Source of the DNA: Amycolatopsis rifamycinica
GTDB taxonomy: Bacteria > Actinomycetota > Actinomycetes > Mycobacteriales > Pseudonocardiaceae
Direction: 5' to 3'
DNA length: 64,000 nucleotides
NCBI RefSeq assembly: GCF_000695625.1
Contig: NZ_JMQI01000041.1
Coordinates: forward strand, 1 to 64,000
In this document: positions 7,823 to 15,618 of the stretch, in pieces
Layout: every line of letters begins with the position of its first letter
Position numbering within the stretch: position 1 is the stretch's first letter
Made by a program: the position numbers and the translations under genes
Notes under the pieces: generated by a model
The model's input: the letters and a program-made list of their open reading frames with translations, nothing else
Database searches by the model: none
What the model was told of the DNA's origin: nothing

Positions 7823-8791
7823 CTAGAAGCGGCTCCGGAACGGGCCGTCGTCCGCCGTCCGCTTGACGGCCGGCGGCAAAGGTGGCGGCACCGGCGGCAG
7901 CTCGGGTTCCGGCAGCTCGAGGTCCGCCGGCCCCTCCACTGCCTCCTCCGGCAGCTCCTTCAACGCGCCGGGCACCTGCTCCAGCTCGGCGAGCACCTCC
8001 GTCAAGGAGCTCAGATCCAGCGCGCGGACATCGATCTTCTCGCGGATCCGCTGCTCGTTGCCCTTGCCGTAAGCCGACGCGATGGTGTCCTCCACGACCT
8101 CCGGCGGCGCCGGCTCGTTCTCGTTGCACGTCACGTCGAGCGCCGCGTACAACACCGCCGCGTCCCGCTCGAACACCTTGCGGACCGTCTCGCGCAGTTC
8201 CCGCTCGACCGCGTCGAGCTTGCCCTCGCGGAGCTTGTCCACCACCGCGCGGTCGCGCAGCGGGATCTCCGGCCCCTTGACCACGTGCCGGAACACGTTG
8301 TGCTGGTGGTTGAAGTTCCCGACCTGCACCCCGCGCGAGTTCCAGAGCGCCACCTTCGTACGGCCCGCCACCCGGGACTCCGCCTGCGGCAGGCTCGCCG
8401 CCAGCGTCCGGGCCAGCGTCTTGTCCAGGGTGATCCGCACGTCCTCGACCCGGAACTTGTGCACGTTCGTCTGCGAGTTCCAGTTGCCCAGCTGAATTCC
8501 CGCGCAGTTCTTGACGACGAGCGCGTTCGGCGGCAGCAGCCCGGTGACCCCCTCGGCCGCCAGCGTGGCCGGGACGTCCACGACTTGCGCGTGGTGATCC
8601 GCGGTGGGGAAGACCGCGGCCTGCGTCGCCGCGACCCACTCCTCGATCACGTGCGGCGCGACCACGGCGACCGGGGAACCCTGCCAGGACGCGTCAATCA
8701 GCGGGTCGTCCGGGTCGGCGACCGGGCGGCAGATCTCCCGCCACGGCACCGGTTCGAGGATCCAGCCGTCCCCGATGTCGTCGTCGGTCAC
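7823..8791 (-). CDS. Protein with two RHIM-like amyloid motifs
   Basis: A 322-residue soluble protein whose function is not known. Its key feature is two matching segments: GIQLGNWNSQTNV (residues 98-110) and GVQVGNFNHQHNV (154-166). Both fit [IV]Q[VL]GxxN, the core of the RIP homotypic interaction motif, which forms amyloid in animal RIPK1, RIPK3 and TRIF and has bacterial counterparts. The residues around them also match (N-x-x-G before, V after). Residues 180-225 are helical and charged; the C-terminus (about 285-312) is rich in Pro, Glu and Leu. No enzymatic or membrane domain is seen. The GTG start at 8791 overlaps the TGA of the MerR gene (GTGA), implying translational coupling with that regulator. 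Confidence 0.78.
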   Translation of the reverse strand: MTDDDIGDGWILEPVPWREICRPVADPDDPLIDASWQGSPVAVVAPHVIEEWVAATQAAVFPTADHHAQVVDVPATLAAEGVTGLLPPNALVVKNCAGIQLGNWNSQTNVHKFRVEDVRITLDKTLARTLAASLPQAESRVAGRTKVALWNSRGVQVGNFNHQHNVFRHVVKGPEIPLRDRAVVDKLREGKLDAVERELRETVRKVFERDAAVLYAALDVTCNENEPAPPEVVEDTIASAYGKGNEQRIREKIDVRALDLSSLTEVLAELEQVPGALKELPEEAVEGPADLELPEPELPPVPPPLPPAVKRTADDGPFRSRF

Positions 8792-9162
8792 CGGCCGGCC
8801 TTGTCGTACTCGCGAACCGCGGCCAGGTACTCCCCGATCGCGTCGCGGTTGCGCAGCAGGCATTCGGCGCGGCGGGTCATCCGGTCCCGTTCGGCCTCCA
8901 GGGTCGCGATCATCTCCGGCGTCGCGTCCGGGAAGTAGATGGTCCGGGGCTTGTCCAGGCACGGCAGGATCTGCTTGATGATCCGGGTCGGCAGGCCGGC
9001 GTCGAGCAGGCCGCGGACCTGGATCACCCGGTCAACCGTCGGCTCGTCGTAGTCGCGGTAGCCGTTCGGGCCGCGGCTCGCGATGATGAGGCCCTGCTCT
9101 TCGTAGTACCGGAGCAACCGGCGGGACGTGCCCGTGCGCTCCGAAAGCTCGCCGATCCGCAT
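8788..9162 (-). CDS. MerR-family transcriptional regulator
   Basis: A 124-residue MerR regulator. The N-terminal winged HTH is clear (MRIGELSERTGTSRRLLRYY followed by EEQGLI), then the wing (RGPNGYRDYDEPTVDRV) and a dimerisation helix (ATLEAERDRMTRRAECLLRN). There is no Cys-rich metal-binding tail; the short C-terminus suggests a TipAN/SoxR-like drug or stress sensor type. The ATG at 9162 has GAGGTG about 6 nt upstream. It is divergent from the MFS exporter at 9227, which it probably controls together with itself. It is translationally coupled by a 4-bp overlap to the downstream RHIM-motif gene, an unusual partner. Confidence 0.88.
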   Translation of the reverse strand: MRIGELSERTGTSRRLLRYYEEQGLIIASRGPNGYRDYDEPTVDRVIQVRGLLDAGLPTRIIKQILPCLDKPRTIYFPDATPEMIATLEAERDRMTRRAECLLRNRDAIGEYLAAVREYDKAGR

Positions 9163-9194
9163 GTGCGCCACCTCACATCCCCCGCGGTAGACCA

Positions 9195-9208
9195 TCACAT
9201 CAATGTGA
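9195..9208. promoter_or_regulatory. Palindrome in MerR/MFS divergent promoter
   Basis: TCACAT-CA-ATGTGA, a perfect 6-bp inverted repeat with a 2-bp centre, placed between the divergent merR-type gene and the MFS gene. A further TCACAT half-site is at 9173-9178. MerR proteins bind such dyads between promoter elements, so this is the likely operator. Confidence 0.5.
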
Positions 9209-9226
9209 GGGTTCGAGCATAGCGGC

Positions 9227-10390
9227 ATGACGAACCTCCGCACCCGGAATCTCCCGCTGACCGCCCTCCTGGCCCTGACCACCGCCGCGTTCGTCACCGT
9301 GCTCACCGAGGCGCTGCCCGCCGGCGTGCTGCCCGGGATGAGCGCCGGCCTCGGCGTCGGCGAAGCCGCGGCCGGCCAGGCCGTGACGGTCTACGCGCTC
9401 GGCACCGCGCTCACCGCGATCCCGCTGTCCGCCGCCACCGCGAGCTGGTCCCGCAAACGCTTGCTGCTGGCCGGGGTCGCCGGGTTCGCCCTGGCCAACA
9501 CCGTGACGACGCTGTCCTCGGACTACGCGCTGACGATGGTGGCCCGCTTCGTCGCCGGCGTGGCCACGGGCGTCGTCTGGGCGCTGCTCGCCGGCTACGC
9601 GCGCCGGCTCGTCCCGGCCGAGGAGGGCAAGGCGATCGCCATCGTGATGGCCGGCATCCCGCTGGCCCTGTCGCTCGGCATCCCGGCCGGGACGTTCCTC
9701 GGCGGCCTGTTCGGCTGGCGCTCGGCGTTCGGCGTCATGTCGGCGATCGCGGTCGTGCTGCTGGCGTGGATCGCCGTGGCGGTCCCGGACCAGCCGGGGC
9801 AGGCGAGCGGCCGGACGCCGGTCCTGCGCACGCTCACCGTCCCCGGCGTGGTGCCCGTGCTCGCCGTGACGCTCGTGTTCGTGCTGGCGCACACCGTGCT
9901 CTACACCTACGTCGCCCCCTTCCTCGGCCACGCCGGGATGGGCGGCGAGGTGGACGCCGTCCTGCTGGTGTTCGGCATCGCGTCGATGGCGGGCATCGGG
10001 ATCGTCGGCGCCCGGATCGACCGCGCGCCGCGGACGCTGATGGTGCTCAGCACCGTCGCCGTCGCGGTGGCCGCGACGCTGCTGGCGGTGTTCGCGGGCA
10101 GCCCGGTGCCGGTCTACTCCGCGGTGGCACTGTGGGGCCTCGGCTGGGGCGGCGTCCCGACGCTGCTGCAGACGGCGGCCGGGAACGCCGGCGGCGCGGC
10201 GGCGGACAACGCGCAGGCCATGCTGGTCACGCTGTGGAACGCGGCGATGGCCGCGGGCGGGGTCGCCGGCGGGGTCCTGCTCGGCGCCGCCGGACCGGCG
10301 TCGTTCCCGTGGACGCTGCTCGTGCTCCTGCTGCCGGTGCTCGCGGTGGTCCTCGGCGCGCGACGGCACGGGTTCCCCGCCCGCTCCTGA
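9227..10390 (+). CDS. MFS transporter (DHA1-type drug or sugar efflux)
   Basis: A 387-residue inner-membrane protein with about 12 hydrophobic helices. It resembles the AraJ/PbuE group of the DHA1 major facilitator family: an N-terminal helix with LTEALPAGVLPGMS, and the loop 2-3 region ATASWSRKRLLLAG. Family members export drugs, arabinose-like sugars or purines; the substrate is not deducible. It is divergent from a MerR regulator with a palindrome between them, which fits inducible efflux. It is followed by a strong bidirectional hairpin. Confidence 0.85.
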   Translation: MTNLRTRNLPLTALLALTTAAFVTVLTEALPAGVLPGMSAGLGVGEAAAGQAVTVYALGTALTAIPLSAATASWSRKRLLLAGVAGFALANTVTTLSSDYALTMVARFVAGVATGVVWALLAGYARRLVPAEEGKAIAIVMAGIPLALSLGIPAGTFLGGLFGWRSAFGVMSAIAVVLLAWIAVAVPDQPGQASGRTPVLRTLTVPGVVPVLAVTLVFVLAHTVLYTYVAPFLGHAGMGGEVDAVLLVFGIASMAGIGIVGARIDRAPRTLMVLSTVAVAVAATLLAVFAGSPVPVYSAVALWGLGWGGVPTLLQTAAGNAGGAAADNAQAMLVTLWNAAMAAGGVAGGVLLGAAGPASFPWTLLVLLLPVLAVVLGARRHGFPARS

Positions 10391-10409
10391 AGGAGTCCTG
10401 AGTGGACGA

Positions 10410-10439
10410 AGGGCCCGGACGCGCTCGCGCCCGGGCCCT
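10410..10439. terminator. Bidirectional hairpin between MFS and chitinase genes
   Basis: Stem AGGGCCCGG (10410-10418) with CCGGGCCCT (10431-10439), and a 12-nt loop that can pair further (GCG/CGC). It sits between two convergent genes. There is no clear T-tract, as is usual for actinobacterial terminators. Confidence 0.65.
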
Positions 10440-10452
10440 CCAGCTCGGGGTT

Positions 10453-11655
10453 TCAGCAGCGGCCCGCGATGGCCCGCAGCAGTTCGGCGTTCGCCGTGTC
10501 GCCGGACAGCTCCCAGGCGAACACGCCGCCGAGCCCCTGCGACTTCGCGTAGCCGGCCTTGGCCGACGCCGTCTCGGGCGTGTCGTAGCTCCACCACTGC
10601 GTGCCGCACTTCGCGTACGCCGTGCCCGCGATCCGGCCGTTGGCGGGGCACTTGGTCTTGAGGACCTTGTAGTCCTCGACACCCGCCTCGTAGGTGCCGG
10701 GCGCCGGGCCGGTGGCGCTGCCGCCGGGCTGCTTCTGCGTCACGCCGTCCCAGCCGCGGCCGTAGAAGCCGAGGCCCAGCAACATCTTCGCCGACGGCAC
10801 GCCCTGGCGGCGCAGCTTCTGGACGGCCGCGTCGGCGTAGTAGCCGGCGCTCGGGATGCCCGGGTACGCGCGCAGCGGCGAGTGGGGCGCGGTCGGCCCG
10901 GCCGGGCTGGCGCCGGCGACGAAGTAGTCGTAGGTCATCACGTTGTACCAGTCGAGGTACCGGCTCGCGGCGCCGTACTCGGTGGCGTCGATCTTGCCGT
11001 CCTTCGAGCCGTCCGCGGTGATCGCGGCGGTGACCAGCTGGCGCCCGAACTTCGCGCGCAACGCCTTGACGAGCTCCGTGAACGCCTTCGGCCCGCTGGT
11101 GTCACAGGTGTTGCCGCAGGCGTTCGGGTACTCCCAGTCGACGTCGATGCCGTCGAAGACGCCCGCCCAGCGCGGGTCGTTGACCAGCCGGTAGCAGGAT
11201 TCGGCGAACGCGGCCGGGTTCTTCGCCGCCTCGGTGAAGCCCGCGGACCAGGTCCAGCCGCCGAAGGACCACAGCACCTTGAGCTTCGGGTGCAGCTTCT
11301 TCAGCTCGCGGATCTGGTTGAAGCTGCCGTGCAGCGCCCCCGGTTCGGCGCTGTCGGCCTGGCCGCTGACGCTCGTGGCGGCGTCGTAGGGCATGTCGTG
11401 GTCGGCCCACGGGTCGCCCACGGCGCAGCCGCCGTTCGTCACGTTGCCGAACGCGTAGTTGATGTGGGTCAGCTTCGCGGCCGAACCCGAGGTCTCGATG
11501 TCCTTGACGTGGTAACCCCGGGCGTAGACGTCCCAGTCGGCGAAGTAGGCCATCACCTTGCCCGGGGCCTGCCCGGCGTTCGCGGGCGGCGCCACGACGG
11601 AGGCTCCGGCCAGCGCGAGCGCGACGACAGCGATGCGTTTTCTCATGCGGAGCAC
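10453..11655 (-). CDS. Secreted GH18 chitinase
   Basis: A 400-residue glycoside hydrolase family 18 enzyme that would cleave chitin outside the cell. A Sec signal peptide (MLRMRKRIAVVALALAGASV, cleavage likely after ANA at residue 27) precedes a single catalytic barrel. The active-site motif DGIDVDWEYP has D168, D171, D173 and the proton donor E175 all present. The substrate-binding SFGGWTWS strand precedes it, and YNVMTYDYF and the C-terminal FAWELSGD strand with the conserved Trp follow. No carbohydrate-binding or fibronectin module is present, which suggests action on soluble or colloidal chitin. The GTG start at 11655 has GAGGAG 6 nt upstream. Disulfide-compatible cysteines are present (C-terminal GRC). 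Confidence 0.92.
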   Translation of the reverse strand: MLRMRKRIAVVALALAGASVVAPPANAGQAPGKVMAYFADWDVYARGYHVKDIETSGSAAKLTHINYAFGNVTNGGCAVGDPWADHDMPYDAATSVSGQADSAEPGALHGSFNQIRELKKLHPKLKVLWSFGGWTWSAGFTEAAKNPAAFAESCYRLVNDPRWAGVFDGIDVDWEYPNACGNTCDTSGPKAFTELVKALRAKFGRQLVTAAITADGSKDGKIDATEYGAASRYLDWYNVMTYDYFVAGASPAGPTAPHSPLRAYPGIPSAGYYADAAVQKLRRQGVPSAKMLLGLGFYGRGWDGVTQKQPGGSATGPAPGTYEAGVEDYKVLKTKCPANGRIAGTAYAKCGTQWWSYDTPETASAKAGYAKSQGLGGVFAWELSGDTANAELLRAIAGRC

Positions 11656-11795
11656 GGTTTTCTCCTCACCGGCCGGGTCGACGTGCCGAGGCTAACAGGT
11701 CCAGACCATTTCGGGCCAGGGCCAATCGGGGCGGTCAGCGGGTTTCGGTGTACCTCCGCAGCCGGGTCCGGATTCACGCGTGCGATGATCGGGCG

Positions 11796-12188
11796 ATGAC
11801 CGAGTTCGGCTGCGCCCGCTGTTCCGGCGAAGACGCCCTGACCGCGCTGGCCTTCTGCACGACCCGGCTGAACAAGACCCACCGGCTGGTCGAGCGGTCG
11901 CACTTCAGCGTCTCCCTGCGCCGGTGCCCCGAATGCGGCCAGTCGTTCGCCGCGATCTTCACCGAGTTCGTCGACCGGGCCGGCGGCGAAGACGCGCAGT
12001 ACTTCGACTTCGTCCCGCTCACCACCGCCGAAGTGTCCTCACTGGCCGCCCAGGGCGCCCGGGTGGACCTGGCCGAGCTGGGCGCGCTGGGCAGCGTCCG
12101 CCGCCGGCTGTCGTCGAGCTGGCCGACGGGCGGCGAGAAGGAGATCGCCTGGCGGACGGATCCCCTGTCGGTGCGCGAGGGTCACTGA
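11796..12188 (+). CDS. Zinc-ribbon-like hypothetical protein
   Basis: A 130-residue soluble protein, not recognised beyond a likely zinc ribbon: CARC near residue 5 and CPEC near residue 48, both CxxC knuckles. The remainder has a conserved-looking IFTEFVDRAGGEDAQYFDFV strand-helix segment and the tail ends WRTDPL. There is no signal or membrane segment. No clear ribosome binding site precedes the ATG, so it may be leaderless. It converges on the PLP-decarboxylase gene with a 7-bp overlap at the stop codons. Confidence 0.55.
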   Translation: MTEFGCARCSGEDALTALAFCTTRLNKTHRLVERSHFSVSLRRCPECGQSFAAIFTEFVDRAGGEDAQYFDFVPLTTAEVSSLAAQGARVDLAELGALGSVRRRLSSSWPTGGEKEIAWRTDPLSVREGH

Positions 12189-13537
12189 CCCGCCAGGCGG
12201 AGAATCGCCTCGGCACTTCGGTCGACGTCGGCCTCCGTCGTCAACCAGCCGGACACCGAGATCCGCAGGTACCGGCGGCCGCGCCAGGTGGTGCCGCCCA
12301 GCCAGCACGTGCCGTCGTCCTGGATCTTCCGGATGAGGGCGTCGGTGTCACCGCCGAAGGACACCAGGACCTGGTTGAGGACGACGTCGTTGGCGATCTC
12401 GGCCCCGCCGTCGGCGAGTTTCGCGGCGAAGCGGCGGGCCAGCCGGCAGCAGCGGCCGACGAGTTCGGCGACCCCGTCGCGGCCGAGCTCGCGCAGCGCC
12501 GCCCAGACGGCGAAACCGCGGGCGCGGCGCGACGACTCCAGGGTCAGGTCGCCCATGCCGGACACCTCGCCGGCGCCGGTGAGGTAGGCGGCCCGATAGG
12601 CGATCGCCGCGGCGTGGACGTCCGGGCGGGCGCAGAAGACGAAGCCCGAGTCGTACGGGACGTTGAGCCACTTGTGGCCGTCGCAGGCCCAGGAATCGGC
12701 GAGCTCGACACCGTCGAGCAGTGGCCTGGTGCCAGGGTTGGCGGCGGCCCAGAGCCCGAAGGCGCCGTCGACGTGGATCCAGGCATCGCCCGCGGCCTCG
12801 CGGGCGGCACGGAGGTCGTCGCACGCGCCGGTGTTGACGTTCCCGGCCTGCAGGCAGACGATCAGCGGCCCGCTTCCGGCCGCGCACACCCTCCGGAGGT
12901 CCCCGACGTCGATCGCGCCTTGCGGGCCGGCCTTGACCGGCTCGACGGCCCGGGTGCCGAAGCCGAGCAGCCGCAGGGCGCGGTCGACGGTCGCGTGCCG
13001 TTCTTCGCTCGCGACGACACGGACGCGCGGGGCGCCGGTGAGCCCGTCGCGTTCGACGTCCCAGCCGGCTTCGGCGAGCACGTGGTGCCGCGCCGCGGCG
13101 AGCCCGGCGGTGTTCGCGGCCTGGCCGCCGGTGACGAACCCGGCGGAGGCGCTCGCCGGGAGCTCGAGCAGTTCCTTGAGCCAGCCACCGGCCGCCTCCT
13201 CGGCGGCGGCCGCGGCGGGCGAGAGGACGGCGTTGAAGCCGTTCTGGTCCCAGCCGGTGGCCAGGACGTCGGCGGCGGTGGCGGCCGGCAGCGCGCCCCC
13301 GATCACGAACCCGAAGAACCGCGGCCCGGCGGTGGCGACCAGGCCCGGCTCGGCGGCGCGAGCGAGGTGTTCGAGCACTTCGGACGGTGGAGCAGGCCGG
13401 GACGGCAGCGGGCCGCCGAAGGCGGACCGCAGGGCGGCGGGATCGACGGCGGGCGCGACGGGCCGGTCCGCGAGGGTGGCCCGGTAATCGGCGCCGAGCT
13501 CCGCGGCGCGGCCCAGGAGGGCGTGCATGTCGTCCAT
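12182..13537 (-). CDS. PLP-dependent group II decarboxylase/aminotransferase-like protein
   Basis: A 451-residue fold-type I PLP enzyme of the glutamate/tyrosine/aromatic-amino-acid decarboxylase family (PF00282). The PLP-binding lysine is in ACDGHKWLNVPYDSG (K about 289). The cofactor-ring His is in SEERHATVDRA, the aspartate in HVDGAFG, and GGQAANTAGLAAAR forms the phosphate-binding region. These proteins are often annotated as aspartate aminotransferase family or L-2,4-diaminobutyrate decarboxylase; the amino-acid substrate is not clear. The ATG at 13537 is chosen by family alignment; no strong ribosome site is visible. It is divergent from the GNAT gene. Confidence 0.82.
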   Translation of the reverse strand: MDDMHALLGRAAELGADYRATLADRPVAPAVDPAALRSAFGGPLPSRPAPPSEVLEHLARAAEPGLVATAGPRFFGFVIGGALPAATAADVLATGWDQNGFNAVLSPAAAAAEEAAGGWLKELLELPASASAGFVTGGQAANTAGLAAARHHVLAEAGWDVERDGLTGAPRVRVVASEERHATVDRALRLLGFGTRAVEPVKAGPQGAIDVGDLRRVCAAGSGPLIVCLQAGNVNTGACDDLRAAREAAGDAWIHVDGAFGLWAAANPGTRPLLDGVELADSWACDGHKWLNVPYDSGFVFCARPDVHAAAIAYRAAYLTGAGEVSGMGDLTLESSRRARGFAVWAALRELGRDGVAELVGRCCRLARRFAAKLADGGAEIANDVVLNQVLVSFGGDTDALIRKIQDDGTCWLGGTTWRGRRYLRISVSGWLTTEADVDRSAEAILRLAGQ

Positions 13538-13620
13538 GAGCCGACTGTAGGCCGGTGCCCGCCCTGTGACGGAGGTTTCCGCCGGGAACAATCGCCGCCC
13601 TCCCGGCGTAGCGTCCTGGT

Positions 13621-14154
13621 ATGGACACCCCGTTGAGCACCGACCGGCTCGTGATCCGGGACTGGACGCCTGCCGACGCCGAAGCCGCGTTCGCCATCTA
13701 CGGCGCGGAAGACGTCACGCACTGGCTGACCCCGGCCATGGACCGGGTCGGCGACATCGGCGCGATGCGCGCGGTGCTGAACGCCTGGCAGGAGGCGCAG
13801 CCGAACCTGCCGCCGCCGCGCGGCCGGTGGGCCGTGGAGCGCAAAGAGGACGGCGCGGTGATCGGCGGCCTCGGCATCCGGCTGCTGCCGCCGTTCGAAG
13901 AGGACCTCGAACTGAGCTGGCAGCTCAGCCCCGGCGTCTGGGGCAAGGGCTACGCGTCCGAGGCGGCGACCGCGCTCATCGAGTGGGCCTTCACCCAGGA
14001 CACCGAGGAGCTGTTCGCCGTCGCGCGGCCGAACAACACGCGGGCGATCGCGGTCGCCAAGCGGCTCGGCATGAACTGGGTCGGCGAGACCGACAAGTAC
14101 TACAACCTGCGGCTGCAGGTGTACCGGATCCGGCACACCGACCTCATCGGCTGA
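13621..14154 (+). CDS. GNAT-family N-acetyltransferase (RimJ/RimL type)
   Basis: A 177-residue GCN5-related acetyltransferase. It opens with the typical STDRLVIRDWTPADAEAAF segment, and the acetyl-CoA pyrophosphate loop is WGKGYASEAATALIEWAF (Q/RxxGxG-like GKGYA). It is followed by VARPNNTRAIAVAKRLGM, the Asn-rich strand-helix that is standard for RimJ/RimL enzymes. They acetylate N-termini of ribosomal proteins, amino acids or drugs; the substrate is unknown. The ATG follows the divergent decarboxylase start by 84 bp and has no obvious ribosome binding site. It overlaps the Ddn gene by 11 bp at the 3' end (convergent). Confidence 0.85.
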   Translation: MDTPLSTDRLVIRDWTPADAEAAFAIYGAEDVTHWLTPAMDRVGDIGAMRAVLNAWQEAQPNLPPPRGRWAVERKEDGAVIGGLGIRLLPPFEEDLELSWQLSPGVWGKGYASEAATALIEWAFTQDTEELFAVARPNNTRAIAVAKRLGMNWVGETDKYYNLRLQVYRIRHTDLIG

Positions 14155-14620
14155 CCGGCTCCAGCAGGAAGACGCGGATCTCGCGGTGCCCGGCCCGCAC
14201 GGCGTACCGGTCGTACGCGGGCCAGTACGCCGCGACCGCGTCCCACGTCTCCTGGCGCTCGTCCCCGGTCAGGAGCCGCCCGGCGACGTCGACGGTCCGG
14301 CCGCCGACGGCCACCGTCGCCGCCGGGTGGGCGAGCAGGTTCGCCGACCACGCCGGGTGCGCCTCGCCGCCCCAGTTCGAGCCGATGACGACGTACCCAC
14401 CGGCCCGCTCGACGTAGAGCAGCGGCACCTGCCGGGGCTCGCCGCTGCGCCGCCCGATGGTCGTGAGCAGCAACGTCCGCAGCCCGACCGCCGCGCCGAC
14501 GCCGACCCGGCCGCCGCTGAGCCGCAGCAGCACCCGGTCGGCGGGCACGAGCGCCCGCCCCAGCAAGGCGAACGCCCTGCTCTTGCCGAACCCGGCGAAG
14601 ACACCCCGCAAACCGGTCAC
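14144..14620 (-). CDS. F420-dependent Ddn-family nitroreductase/quinone reductase
   Basis: A 158-residue deazaflavin-dependent nitroreductase-family protein (PF04075), a split-barrel fold. The diagnostic segment LLLTTIGRRSGEPRQVPLLY is present, followed by GYVVIGSNWGGEAHPAWSAN and LLAHPAATV, matching Mycobacterium tuberculosis Ddn and its paralogues, which use F420H2 to reduce quinones or nitro compounds. An N-terminal amphipathic helix may touch the membrane. The presence of F420 enzymes agrees with an actinomycete host. It converges on the GNAT gene; the upstream region holds C-rich 11-bp repeats. Confidence 0.87.
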   Translation of the reverse strand: MTGLRGVFAGFGKSRAFALLGRALVPADRVLLRLSGGRVGVGAAVGLRTLLLTTIGRRSGEPRQVPLLYVERAGGYVVIGSNWGGEAHPAWSANLLAHPAATVAVGGRTVDVAGRLLTGDERQETWDAVAAYWPAYDRYAVRAGHREIRVFLLEPVSR

Positions 14621-14659
14621 GGCGGAACCCTAGCGCCACGAAACCCGCCCACCCCGGCC

Positions 14660-14832
14660 CGGCACCTCGCCCCGCGCCCATCCGGCACCCCGCCCGCGCC
14701 CACCCGACGCCCGACCCGCCTATCCGGCGCCCACCCCGCCCTTATCCCGCCCTTATCCCGCGCTCACCCCGCGCCCATCCGGCGCTCATCCGCGCCCATC
14801 CGGCGCCCGCCCCCACCCACCCAGCGCCCACC
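14660..14832. repeat. C-rich degenerate 11-bp tandem repeats
   Basis: About a dozen imperfect copies of an 11-bp unit such as TCCCGCCCTTA, TCCCGCGCTCA and CCCCGCGCCCA between the divergent Ddn and methyltransferase genes. The strand is almost pure pyrimidine in places, with a period of one helical turn. Function unknown. Confidence 0.6.
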
Positions 14833-14836
14833 GCGC

Positions 14837-14859
14837 GTCTTGAACGAGCCATTCAAGAC
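14837..14859. repeat. GTCTTGAA inverted repeat
   Basis: GTCTTGAA (14837-14844) and TTCAAGAC (14852-14859), perfect 8-bp arms with a 7-nt loop, 35 bp upstream of the methyltransferase start. A related longer hairpin with GTCTTGA ends lies at 18538-18590, so this appears to be a dispersed repeat word. Confidence 0.55.
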
Positions 14860-14893
14860 CTCCGGCCGGCGGGTTCTGGCAAAGTGGGCGACC

Positions 14894-15523
14894 GTGACCC
14901 GCCCCGAAACCGCCGCCGAGGTGTTCGACGCGCTCGGCACGGACTACGAGCACGCCTTCCGCACCGCGACCGCGCAGCGCGCCGCGATCACCGACCTGCT
15001 CGACGCGCTGCCGCCTGAAGCGGCGGTGCTCGACCTGGGCGCCGGCACCGGGCGGCCGGTCGCGGAACTGCTGGTGGCCGCCGGCCACGACGTCACCGGT
15101 TACGACGTCGCCCCGAAGATGGTCGAGATCGCGCGGCGCCAGGTGCCCGCCGCGCGGTTCGAGCTCGGGGACATGCGCGAACTGTCCTTCGAGGACACCA
15201 CCTGGGACGCGATCACGGCGTTCTTCTCGATGCTGCAGCTGCCCCGGGCCGACCAGGAGACCATGTTCGGCCGCCTCGCGGCCTGGCTGAAGCCCGGCGG
15301 CCTGCTCGTCTTCGCCACCGTGCCCGCCGACGTCGACGGCGTCGACATCGTCTTCATGGGCCACCCGGTCCGCGCCTACAGCTTCGCCGCGGGCCCGCTC
15401 AAGGAGCGGTTGGCGGCCGCGGGCCTCGAGATCGTCCGCGCGGACGAAGCACTGTTCGTGCCCGACCACCCCGGCGCCGGCCCGGAGCCGCACGTCTACC
15501 TCACCGCCCGCAAGCCGGCCTGA
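14894..15523 (+). CDS. Class I SAM-dependent methyltransferase
   Basis: A 209-residue UbiE/Methyltransf_25-like enzyme. Motif I is AVLDLGAGTGRPVAELL, motif II is VTGYDVAPKMVEIARRQ, an acidic ELGDMRELSFEDTTWDAITA follows, and LKPGGLLVFATVP is motif III. The N-terminus (ETAAEVFDALGTDYEHAFRT) is typical of small-molecule methyltransferases. The substrate is unknown. The GTG at 14894 is the best start, because upstream in-frame sequence runs into the C-rich repeats. It stands alone on the plus strand; the next gene (PucR) is 95 bp away. Confidence 0.8.
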   Translation: MTRPETAAEVFDALGTDYEHAFRTATAQRAAITDLLDALPPEAAVLDLGAGTGRPVAELLVAAGHDVTGYDVAPKMVEIARRQVPAARFELGDMRELSFEDTTWDAITAFFSMLQLPRADQETMFGRLAAWLKPGGLLVFATVPADVDGVDIVFMGHPVRAYSFAAGPLKERLAAAGLEIVRADEALFVPDHPGAGPEPHVYLTARKPA

Positions 15524-15560
15524 GCCGCCGAGCTCGCCCGACGCCGGGCCCCCGACGGAC

Positions 15561-15581
15561 ATGAATTTTGCTCAACTTCAT
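15561..15581. promoter_or_regulatory. ATGAA-N11-TTCAT inverted repeat upstream of PucR gene
   Basis: ATGAA at 15561 and TTCAT ending at 15581, inside a longer GAC...GTC symmetric context, about 38 bp before the PucR-type gene. It is the only AT-rich stretch here and could hold the promoter or an autoregulatory site. Confidence 0.3.
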
Positions 15582-15618
15582 GCGTGTCCCGGGCGGTGGA
15601 CCCGAGCTAAAGTGAGGG

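Noticed and set aside
8792..8962. A longer N-terminus for the RHIM-motif protein, up to 8962
   Set aside because: The extra 57 residues are Pro/Arg/Gly/Asp shadow sequence of the overlapping MerR gene; the GTG at 8791 in the GTGA overlap is the better start.
11796..15523. Biosynthetic gene cluster suggested by decarboxylase, GNAT, Ddn-type reductase and methyltransferase
   Set aside because: The genes are convergent or divergent singletons with unrelated control regions and there is no core synthase.
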